From the NCBI RefSeq assembly GCF_021223605.1, contig NZ_CP075175.1, positions 310,001 to 374,000 of the forward strand: a stretch of 64,000 nt of DNA, read 5' to 3'. Made by a program: the position numbers and the translations under genes. Under the pieces are notes generated by a model. The model had not been told where the DNA came from and ran no database searches. It saw only the letters and a list, made by a program, of their open reading frames with translations. The DNA comes from Paenibacillus sp. 481 (GTDB lineage Bacteria; Bacillota; Bacilli; Paenibacillales; Paenibacillaceae). Shown here piece after piece: positions 1 to 6,522 of this stretch. Position 1 is the stretch's first letter. Each line of letters starts with the position of its first letter.

Positions 1-55
1 CTTACCACTAATATCCACGATTGTAAATTGTGATTTTAGCTCGAATATTGCCGGT

Positions 56-673
56 TCAAAGGTTCATCGGATTGAGCTGCATGAGCAAATAAAGCGCTAT
101 TCCCCAAATAATAAAAGCAGATACTCGATTTAAAGCAAAAAGTAGCCTTCCTGATGAATGCAAGCTGCCCACCCATCTACCTGCACACGCTAAACCAGCA
201 AACCAGCACCACGACACGATTACCGTCGCACCTGTAAAAGCCCATTTTTGTGCATCACTATAAACAAGCGAGCTCGTGCCGATTACACCAATCGTGTCTA
301 AAATGGCGTGCGGATTAAGCAGCGACACCGATGCTGCGAACAACACTTGCCGACGAAGTGGCAGCGCCTCCTGTCGCTCAACGCGATTCGCTTGGCTGCG
401 CCAGACGATCCACCCCATATATAGTAGAAATAAAATGCCGATTCCGAAAATAAGTTGTTTTAACATCGGAACGGTCAACACAACAAGTGAAACCCCTTGC
501 ACAGCCATTACAATTAACAACGTATCGCAAAGCGATGCGGTAATGAACGCTGGTGCCGCTCGCCATAAGCTCGGTTGGCTTGCTCCTTGGTTAAAAATAA
601 AAACATTTTGTACACCTAGCGGCAAAATTAATCCAAATGCTAATATGATCCCATGCAGCATAGCTTCAAACAT
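56..673 (-). CDS. LysE/ArgO-family amino-acid exporter
   Basis: A 205-residue, almost wholly hydrophobic protein of the LysE/RhtB superfamily, which exports basic or other amino acids across the cytoplasmic membrane. The N-terminus carries the family signature region GLILPLGVQNVFIFNQG near residues 14-30, and about six membrane segments can be read; the length is typical for LysE (about 200-210). The start ATG at 673 follows AAGGAGGAACATC, an excellent ribosome site. It is divergent from a MocR-type regulator at 1016; that arrangement often means the regulator controls the exporter, which is inferred here. The substrate cannot be told from the sequence. Confidence 0.88.
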   Translation of the reverse strand: MFEAMLHGIILAFGLILPLGVQNVFIFNQGASQPSLWRAAPAFITASLCDTLLIVMAVQGVSLVVLTVPMLKQLIFGIGILFLLYMGWIVWRSQANRVERQEALPLRRQVLFAASVSLLNPHAILDTIGVIGTSSLVYSDAQKWAFTGATVIVSWCWFAGLACAGRWVGSLHSSGRLLFALNRVSAFIIWGIALYLLMQLNPMNL

Positions 674-720
674 GATGTTCCTCCTTAAGATGATTATGTA
701 AATGAAAAATTCGGGTCAGC

Positions 721-760
721 AGGTTCAAGTGGGTTCAAGCAGATTCAAGCAGGTTCACTC
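721..760. repeat. Four degenerate 10-bp tandem repeats
   Basis: Four consecutive 10-mers share the core G-T-T-C-A-A: AGGTTCAAGT, GGGTTCAAGC, AGATTCAAGC and AGGTTCACTC. They lie in the lysE-mocR intergenic region, upstream of lysE on its strand. Spacing of about one helical turn would suit a cooperative protein-binding array, but this is inference. Confidence 0.5.
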
Positions 761-863
761 ACCTTCTGCAGCAAATGATTAGCCTCAATCCACCCCGCGC
801 TGCCCTAACCACCGTTGCCTGTCTCATTGTATAGGAGGAATGGTCTATTTGTATCCATCCAAA

Positions 864-885
864 TGGTTGGTTTCGTACCCAACCA
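864..885. promoter_or_regulatory. Palindrome, candidate MocR operator
   Basis: A perfect inverted repeat, TGGTTGG - 8 nt - CCAACCA, lies in the 342-nt divergent region between the exporter (starts 673) and the MocR regulator (starts 1016). MocR/PdxR-type regulators usually bind repeats in such divergent regions. The assignment to this regulator is inference from position. The rest of the region holds the tandem repeats at 721-760 and no ORF I can support. Confidence 0.4.
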
Positions 886-1015
886 AATAAAGTCTAGTAA
901 ATTGAATACACGCTTAGAGATGTATATTGTTACCGCTCCGCCCCCCACCTATAATAGGTCATATAGGCTGAGCGTCGTTCAGCCTACTACTCTATGTTTT
1001 TAAGGGGGCCATATT

Positions 1016-2485
1016 ATGACGCATATCCAACGTTCGCTGTGGCAGCCAGACCGTCATGCGTCAGAGCCGCTGTATAAACAGATTGAACAACATATTAAAC
1101 AAAAAATCATTGCTGGAGAATGGACGGTAGGCATGAAGCTACCCTCCCAACGGACACTTGCGAGTTGGTATCAAACGAATCGCAGCACCATCGTGACGGC
1201 CATGGAGGAGTTGATGGCCCAAGGGTTGATTGCAGGCAACTCAGGTGGCGGAACACGCATTGTGAACGATGCGTGGAACTTGCTTGCTTCTACAGCACCA
1301 CCTGACTGGGAAAGTTACGTTAAATCCGGCATCCATCATCCTAACTTGCCGGCGATTCAACAAATTAACGAAGCTGAGTTCCGCTCAGGTGTCATTCGGC
1401 TCGGTACAGGCGAGCTATCGCCGGACCTATTGCCGCAAGCCGACATGCAGAATGTGCTGCGCAAGCTAGCCGCAGCTCCTCTCAAGCTCGGCTACGAGGA
1501 ACCGAAAGGCGACTTAGTGTTGCGCCAGCTACTATCGGAACGGCTACGAGCAGCACATATTCATGCTTCACCAGCGTCTATTTTGATTGTGTCTGGTGCT
1601 TTGCAAGCACTCCAGCTCATTGCAGTTGGCTTGTTGCAGCACGGCGCTTCCATCATGCTGGAACGTCCGTCTTATTTGTATTCCGTGCACGTCTTTCAAT
1701 CTGCTGGTATGCGTATGCACGGCATCCCGATGGATGAACACGGAATCGATGTATCCGTGCTGCCGCACATCAAAAAACAATGCGGCGGTGCGCTCTTATA
1801 TACGATCCCAACCTTCCAGAATCCTACAGGCACCGTGATGTCTGATGAACGTCGGGATCAGTTAGTAGCCGCATGTTCACAGATAGGGCTACCTATTATT
1901 GAAGATGCCGCTTATGAAGATTTGTGGCTGGAATCACCCGCTCCACCAGCCTTAAAAGCCCGTGATAAGCACGGCAGTGTCCTGTATGTCGGCAGCATGT
2001 CCAAGACGGTTAGCCCTGGCTTACGGCTAGGCTGGGTCGTGGGTACTGAGCCGGTCATTCAGCGGTTAGCTGATATCAAAATGCAAACCGATTACGGCTC
2101 TAGCTCCTTGTCACAGCAAGCAGCAGCTACGTGGCTCGCAAGCGGCATGCATGACGAGCATTTAGCACGGCTACGCGCGGCGCTGCGTGTGCGACGAGAT
2201 GCGGTACTGCGCAGCTTGGAGCAGCATTTTTCCGGCCTTGCGGAATGGAGCATACCGCAGGGCGGCTTCTATATTTGGCTGCGCATTCGGCCACACCTAT
2301 CGATGCGTGAATTGTTTGACCGCGCCTTGCACGACGGGATTGTACTAAATCCTGGTCATCTGTATGACCGTAGTGCCAAACCGTATTTGCGTATTTCATA
2401 CGCCTACGCATCTATGGAAGAGCTAGAAACAGGACTACGCAAGCTGGCACGCCACATTCACAACCTTGGCCGCGTCACCACCTAA
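1016..2485 (+). CDS. MocR-family transcriptional regulator (GntR wHTH fused to aminotransferase fold)
   Basis: A 489-residue fusion. Residues about 10-75 form a GntR winged helix (EPLYKQIEQHIKQKI..., then LPSQRTLASWYQTNRSTI). Residues about 115-480 are a fold-type I PLP aminotransferase domain with the NPTG motif in FQNPTG, an acidic pyridine-N contact in EDAAYEDLW, and the PLP lysine in SMSKTVSPGLRLGW. Such proteins are transcription factors that sense PLP or an aldimine rather than working enzymes. The ATG follows AAGGGGGCCATATT. It is divergent from the LysE exporter, its likely target by analogy with MocR-transporter pairs. Confidence 0.92.
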   Translation: MTHIQRSLWQPDRHASEPLYKQIEQHIKQKIIAGEWTVGMKLPSQRTLASWYQTNRSTIVTAMEELMAQGLIAGNSGGGTRIVNDAWNLLASTAPPDWESYVKSGIHHPNLPAIQQINEAEFRSGVIRLGTGELSPDLLPQADMQNVLRKLAAAPLKLGYEEPKGDLVLRQLLSERLRAAHIHASPASILIVSGALQALQLIAVGLLQHGASIMLERPSYLYSVHVFQSAGMRMHGIPMDEHGIDVSVLPHIKKQCGGALLYTIPTFQNPTGTVMSDERRDQLVAACSQIGLPIIEDAAYEDLWLESPAPPALKARDKHGSVLYVGSMSKTVSPGLRLGWVVGTEPVIQRLADIKMQTDYGSSSLSQQAAATWLASGMHDEHLARLRAALRVRRDAVLRSLEQHFSGLAEWSIPQGGFYIWLRIRPHLSMRELFDRALHDGIVLNPGHLYDRSAKPYLRISYAYASMEELETGLRKLARHIHNLGRVTT

Positions 2486-2492
2486 CAACCAA

Positions 2493-2565
2493 AAAAGTCA
2501 TGGAACAAATGTGCCAACGATCCCTCATTCTAGAGCGATCGCACACCTTTTATTCCATGACTTTT
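2493..2565. terminator. Long bidirectional terminator-like hairpin
   Basis: The arms AAAAGTCATGGAA (2493-2505) and TTCCATGACTTTT (2553-2565) are perfectly complementary. An inner partial stem, TGTGC..CGATC with GATCG..CACA, fills most of the long loop. A/T runs on both outer flanks suit termination of mocR (+) and of the convergent exporter transcript (-). Confidence 0.65.
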
Positions 2566-2732
2566 GATTGTATCACCGTATTCTCAGTGTTCTCTGTGTT
2601 CTCAACCTTCACATCGCTCACAGCACTTTCATCGTTCCCAGCAATTTCATCGTTCCAAGCGCTCTCAACGCGCTCAACATCACTAACGTTGTGAACCGCT
2701 TCAACGTATTCAGCATCCTAAATGCTAGCTCG
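2550..2732 (-). other. In-frame acidic repeat tail beyond the exporter stop (untranslated or read-through remnant)
   Basis: Directly after the TAA stop of the exporter gene (2733-2735) the same frame reads four codons (R-A-S-I), a TAG (2718-2720), and then 55 sense codons to a TAA at 2550-2552. The encoded tail is acidic and repetitive (units like VENTENTENT and WNDE..GNDE), with matching degenerate DNA repeats. The terminator-like hairpin sits around the end of this tail, not behind the present stop. It looks like a former C-terminal extension cut off by two nonsense codons, or a read-through extension. Confidence 0.45.
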
Positions 2733-3773
2733 TTACTCCGCTTCGTCTTCCTCGTCCGGATTGCGATTGTACTGCTCCACCAATCGATCCAGTCTACCCA
2801 ACTGATAGCCATAATCATAAATGGCTGCTGCTACAATGGATAAGCGCAAGTTACCCTCATGACTATGATCCTGCATCTTAGAGCCCATTTGCTCCAAGAA
2901 GAGGCTATTTTCCGCTTCAAGCCGTTCTGCTTCCGTACAGTCCGGCTTGAGCTTGCCGTCATACTTCAAAAATAGATGCTCATGGAACTTAATAAGCTGT
3001 TCTAAATGGGCATCAAAACTCTTATCCGTCTGAATCGTTCGCGACGCTTGAAAGTAATGCTGCTCAATGACTTCGAGCACCGCAAATCCTTGGCGTACCG
3101 ACTTCAGCATCTGCTTGTACACCACAAGCTGACGGGATTGCCTATACTTGGCCATCTTGAGCTTTTTCAGTTCCTCTTCAAACAGCACATATTTATCGCC
3201 CAACGACTTAAGCGCATCTTCAAGCTCCTGTTTCTCATCTCGATACGCACTTTCTTTCATTTCATCAGAAATGACCGTGCGAAGAAGGAGCGATATTTTT
3301 GCAAACACCGTGCGAATTTGTCCAATAAACTGTTCCTTTGGATTCGGCGGCAAAAAGAACACGTTAATGAGCGACGCCGAAGCAATTCCAATGACGATCA
3401 GTGAGAACCGGTGCAGTGCAAACACCCATTGACCGGAAGCCTCCATCACCACGATAACCGTGACCAGCGTCAGGCCGACCGTCTCCTCCATTTTCATCAT
3501 CAATGTAATCATAATGACAAGAATACAAATAATCCCTATCGCTAATGGCTCGTTTGAAAAGAACATTCCCGCCACTAGAGCAATAGCCGAACCGACAAAC
3601 ACCGTTTGAATTTGCTCTAAAAAATAGCGCCAAGACCGGTAAATAGAAGGCTGCATGGCAAATACGGCTGCTATCGCCGCGATGACGGGGGAATTCAATC
3701 CGAACCAAACGCTCACATAGAGAGAAAGCGTTACCGCAATCCCTGTTTTAAGCACTCGGGCTCCAAAAGCCAC
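2733..3773 (-). CDS. Aromatic-acid exporter / FUSC-like membrane protein
   Basis: About 346 residues. The first about 145 contain four to six hydrophobic segments (for example LNSPVIAAIAAVFAMQPSIY and the stretch around LVTVIVVM), followed by a cytoplasmic, strongly helical charged domain to the end (..EEDEAE). This architecture matches the Bacillus YqjA/DUF939 'aromatic acid exporter' group; no transport has been shown here. GTG 3773 is the likely start: an upstream GTG at 3782 lies inside the ribosome site AAGGAGTGGGAATT, whereas 3773 has ideal spacing. The gene is convergent with mocR. The in-frame tail after its stop is listed separately. Confidence 0.82.
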   Translation of the reverse strand: MAFGARVLKTGIAVTLSLYVSVWFGLNSPVIAAIAAVFAMQPSIYRSWRYFLEQIQTVFVGSAIALVAGMFFSNEPLAIGIICILVIMITLMMKMEETVGLTLVTVIVVMEASGQWVFALHRFSLIVIGIASASLINVFFLPPNPKEQFIGQIRTVFAKISLLLRTVISDEMKESAYRDEKQELEDALKSLGDKYVLFEEELKKLKMAKYRQSRQLVVYKQMLKSVRQGFAVLEVIEQHYFQASRTIQTDKSFDAHLEQLIKFHEHLFLKYDGKLKPDCTEAERLEAENSLFLEQMGSKMQDHSHEGNLRLSIVAAAIYDYGYQLGRLDRLVEQYNRNPDEEDEAE

Positions 3774-3935
3774 AATTCCCACTCCTTAACTAAATCAATA
3801 AATGACAACCATCTTACCCTATTATCTTACACGGAAAATGAATCATTGCAAGCATGCCCCATATTCTGACTCTATTATACTGGCCTAATTGTATTCGAGA
3901 TAGGGCAAGTGAACATTCCTTGTCTTACTGTCCTA

Positions 3936-3944
3936 CATATATTA
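3936..3944 (+). promoter_or_regulatory. Sigma-K-like -10 element before the coat gene
   Basis: CATATATTA fits the sigma-K -10 consensus CATAnnnTA and lies 27 nt before the CotD-like start. I see no convincing -35 element at the usual distance, so the assignment rests on the -10 match and on the product being a likely coat protein. Confidence 0.3.
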
Positions 3945-3971
3945 TCTCATCACACGAGAGGAGTTGTTCTA

Positions 3972-4397
3972 ATGTCTGGAAAGCATCACCAACAACAACC
4001 ATCCAATGAAGCATGCCCGATTGTTTGTAAGCCTGTTACTTGCGTGAGAGATCAGTTTCACACTCAAGTCGTGCCTGTTATTCATCCGGTGAGAATTGTG
4101 AACAGACATAATATCGTTCCTGTTTATAGACATGTCTGGACTTACACAGAAGAAGACGTTGCTGGTTCCCAATACAACGGCAATGTCGCTGGTGTAGGTG
4201 ACAACGGATATGGCAACAATGTCGGTGGTTATGGTAACGGCAATAATGTCGGTGGTTACGGCAACGGCAATAATGTCGGCGGATACGGCGGCGGTGGATA
4301 CGGATGCGACCCTTGTAACGTAGGTGGATACGGCGGCGGATACGATAAACCGTGCGGCATCTCTAGCAAAAAAACGAAGAAGAAAAAGAAAAAATAA
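3972..4397 (+). CDS. CotD-like spore coat protein with Gly/Asn/Tyr repeats and poly-Lys tail
   Basis: 141 residues from ATG 3972, preceded by GAGAGGAGTTGTTCTA; an upstream ATG at 3909 lacks a ribosome site. The N-terminal half (CPIVCKPVTCVRDQFHTQVV, then HPVRIVNRHNIVPVYRH) matches the CotD spore-coat family: Cys/His/Val-rich with a conserved NRHN..P segment. The C-terminal half has a nine-residue repeat (VGGYGNGNN) and ends in KKTKKKKKK. Polylysine and GGY repeats are typical of late, cross-linked coat proteins. It is monocistronic and flanked by hairpins at 4407-4477. Expression in the mother cell is inferred. Confidence 0.8.
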   Translation: MSGKHHQQQPSNEACPIVCKPVTCVRDQFHTQVVPVIHPVRIVNRHNIVPVYRHVWTYTEEDVAGSQYNGNVAGVGDNGYGNNVGGYGNGNNVGGYGNGNNVGGYGGGGYGCDPCNVGGYGGGYDKPCGISSKKTKKKKKK

Positions 4398-4406
4398 CAG
4401 GCCTCA

Positions 4407-4477
4407 ATCATGATCTCTTTTAAACGAAACCGATCATGATGAAACACCCCCAGTATTGTGCGTATGCTGGGGGTGTT
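4407..4477. terminator. Two tandem hairpins behind the coat gene
   Basis: ATCATGATC (4407-4415) pairs with GATCATGAT (4432-4440), and AACACCCCCAG (4443-4453) pairs with CTGGGGGTGTT (4467-4477). The second stem is strong and GC-rich; T-runs are short on either strand. It lies between the plus-strand coat gene and the minus-strand NUDIX gene and can serve both. Confidence 0.6.
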
Positions 4478-4572
4478 GTATGATTTTCAATGTTCATTAC
4501 AATACGATACATGACAAGTACTCGCCATACATAACCATCCATCATCAAATGCTAATAAGGCAACTCGCACAT

Positions 4573-5037
4573 TCATCGATTCTCTCTTCCATACGCTTGC
4601 AGCAACGCTTCAACGACTGGAATGACGGGCTGACTAATAGAAGTCGGAAGTTCATGTATGGGAAAAAAGCGAGCCTCCTTGCTTTCAGCATCAATAACAA
4701 GCTCACCATTGTATTGACGCGTCATGAACACGACATCAACATTGTACACCTCGTCCCCATGAGGATACTTGTAGTAAAGTCGCTCCCCCGAAAATACATT
4801 AAACAACTCCAACTGCTCTGCAACTAAGCCTGTCTCTTCCAATAGCTCACGAGCAGCTGCTACTCTCACATCTTCGCCCAATTCCAGCGCTCCACCTGGG
4901 AAACACCAGCTGTCATTATCCATTCTTTTCAGCATGAGTACATGTCCTAGCGTATTCAATACGATTACACTAGCACCGCACATTAACAGCGGTCGTGTTC
5001 CTACTATTTTTCGCAGCTCGCTTATATATTCTCTCAA
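4573..5037 (-). CDS. NUDIX hydrolase
   Basis: About 154 residues with a complete Nudix box (GX5EX7REUXEEXGU) seen as GALELGEDVRVAAARELLEE followed by TG. The enzymes hydrolyse nucleoside-diphosphate-linked compounds; the substrate is not predictable here. I prefer the TTG at 5037 as start (REYISELRKIVGTRPL is the usual N-terminus of this subfamily, with a G-rich run eight bases upstream). The ATG at 5079 adds 14 residues but has no ribosome site. The gene stands alone. Confidence 0.85.
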   Translation of the reverse strand: MREYISELRKIVGTRPLLMCGASVIVLNTLGHVLMLKRMDNDSWCFPGGALELGEDVRVAAARELLEETGLVAEQLELFNVFSGERLYYKYPHGDEVYNVDVVFMTRQYNGELVIDAESKEARFFPIHELPTSISQPVIPVVEALLQAYGRENR

Positions 5038-5205
5038 TTGCCCAACCCCCAACCAACATAAATAGGAATATTTACCCATCTATGATCATAGCACAAGGAT
5101 ACTCATGCTGTTAATGGTCGGCAAATAAGTTTATGCACGCGGATACGTTTACTGAATTGGCGATTCCGCTTCTTAATCAAACCTTGTCTTGAATTTTAAT
5201 ATAAA

Positions 5206-5239
5206 ACACAAAAAGAGCTGAATTCAGCTCTTTTTGTGT
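5206..5239 (-). terminator. Perfect-palindrome terminator overlapping the phosphatase stop
   Basis: A 34-nt perfect inverted repeat centred on GAGCTGAATTCAGCTC, with five A/T pairs at each end. On the minus strand it ends in TTTTTGTGTTTT. The last codons and the TGA stop of the phosphatase gene lie inside the stem. Confidence 0.85.
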
Positions 5240-5808
5240 ACTAGATGAACATTGCAATTGTATAAGTCGCACGTCCACTGCTGCTCTGGACGGCTAATAA
5301 TCGTAATCGCCGTATTGTTAATCTTATCTGCTTCTTGAAGCTCAGGAAACAAATGATGCAAGATGCTCCGCAGCAATGCGCCGTGTGTCACGATCAAGAT
5401 GTTGCGACCTGGATGATTAGACACGATCTCCTCTACACAACCGATCCCCCGCTCAGCTCCACTCTGCTTACTTTCCAAACCAAGATCAAGCTCCCGCCAC
5501 TGCGGTCCCCATTTTTCTAGTCGCTCTTGTTCCGTTGTGCCTTCGATTTGACCACCTGACATCTCTCGCAAGCGCGTATCAATCTGAACGTCCAACCCTA
5601 ATCGTTCAGCAACAATTTCAGCCGTCACCTTCGCACGTGCCAAGTCACTGGCGTACACAACGTCCCATTGCTCTTCGCTCAAACGTTGTGCGAGCGCATG
5701 TGCCTGCTGTATTCCATCCTCATTTAATGCAATATCCGACAGCCCTTGAGCCCGGCCTTCACTATTCCAATTCGTGCTGCCGTGGCGAATAAGTCCAATT
5801 CGCGTCAT
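5224..5808 (-). CDS. Histidine phosphatase family protein (phosphoglycerate-mutase-like)
   Basis: 194 residues with the catalytic RHG motif at the N-terminus (LIRHGSTNWNSEGRAQG), a GGQIEGTTEQE-type acid region near residue 70, and the second catalytic histidine in VTHGALLR near residue 140. Members dephosphorylate sugar phosphates, nucleotides or phosphoproteins through a phosphohistidine; this one cannot be assigned a substrate. The ATG follows GGCAGGAGGAGAACATC. It lies 26 nt downstream of the VTT-family membrane gene, so the two probably form an operon that ends at the palindromic terminator 5206-5239. Confidence 0.88.
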   Translation of the reverse strand: MTRIGLIRHGSTNWNSEGRAQGLSDIALNEDGIQQAHALAQRLSEEQWDVVYASDLARAKVTAEIVAERLGLDVQIDTRLREMSGGQIEGTTEQERLEKWGPQWRELDLGLESKQSGAERGIGCVEEIVSNHPGRNILIVTHGALLRSILHHLFPELQEADKINNTAITIISRPEQQWTCDLYNCNVHLVHKKS

Positions 5809-5834
5809 GATGTTCTCCTCCTGCCCGTCATTCG

Positions 5835-6410
5835 TTACGTCATTTTTTTGTTGCGGAATATAAAGTAGATGATGATTACAAAAATAAGACTTATGGCAAG
5901 CCGAGGCAGTTGCTCCCCGCCACGGATTAGATCGTGGCCAATAATCGTCTCTAACGCAATCGATGGAATTTTGCCTACAAATGATACAAAGACAAAATCA
6001 GTAAACCGTATCGTCGATATGGCAGCTACGGCCGTGATAAGACCAGACGGCATTAGCGGCGTGAGACGCGCGATAAATAGCATCCAATTTTGCTGTCGTC
6101 TCGACGCACTGTGCAGCCGCTGCATCCATTGCCAGCGATCAGTACGTGCAGAAGACGTGCGATTCACTTTACTCCAGCCTAATCGGTATACCCAGAAGGA
6201 AACTATTAATCCTAGCGTTTCCCCCGCCAAAGAAATAAGTAAGCCAGGTACAATCCCGAATACAATCGCATTCGCGCCAGAAATAAACAAGGTGGGCACG
6301 ACCCCAAGCAAGCTAATCAGAACATTGATTAGTATGCTAATAAGGACAGCCCACACTCCAAATTGTTGTAACCAAGCCGCAGCTCTGTCAATATCAAACC
6401 ATGCATCCAT
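5835..6410 (-). CDS. TVP38/TMEM64 (VTT/DedA-like) membrane protein
   Basis: 191 residues with five or six hydrophobic segments and the VTT-domain core: a re-entrant G-rich segment (FISGANAIVFGIVPGLLISL) and a second conserved loop (FIARLTPLMPSGLITAVAAI), with an Arg/Pro pair typical of lipid scramblase-like DedA relatives. It ends in a short basic tail (FRNKK). It is the first gene of a probable two-gene operon with the downstream phosphatase. Its role is unknown; family members affect membrane lipid distribution and pH homeostasis. Confidence 0.82.
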   Translation of the reverse strand: MDAWFDIDRAAAWLQQFGVWAVLISILINVLISLLGVVPTLFISGANAIVFGIVPGLLISLAGETLGLIVSFWVYRLGWSKVNRTSSARTDRWQWMQRLHSASRRQQNWMLFIARLTPLMPSGLITAVAAISTIRFTDFVFVSFVGKIPSIALETIIGHDLIRGGEQLPRLAISLIFVIIIYFIFRNKKMT

Positions 6411-6522
6411 ATATGTACCAAGTCGCCCCTATCTACCCACATTACACATCACATTAATTGTACACTAACATTGATGCGTTTGGAATCGTAACGACTATAG
6501 AACTTATACCAACCATCGCGAG

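Noticed and set aside
2500-2843. Plus-strand ORFs rich in Ser/Phe/Thr downstream of mocR
   Set aside because: They are the complement of the repetitive acidic tail on the minus strand and have no ribosome site.
4221-4300. 27-bp repeats resembling a small repeat array
   Set aside because: They encode the VGGYGNGNN repeats of the coat protein; no spacers, so not CRISPR.
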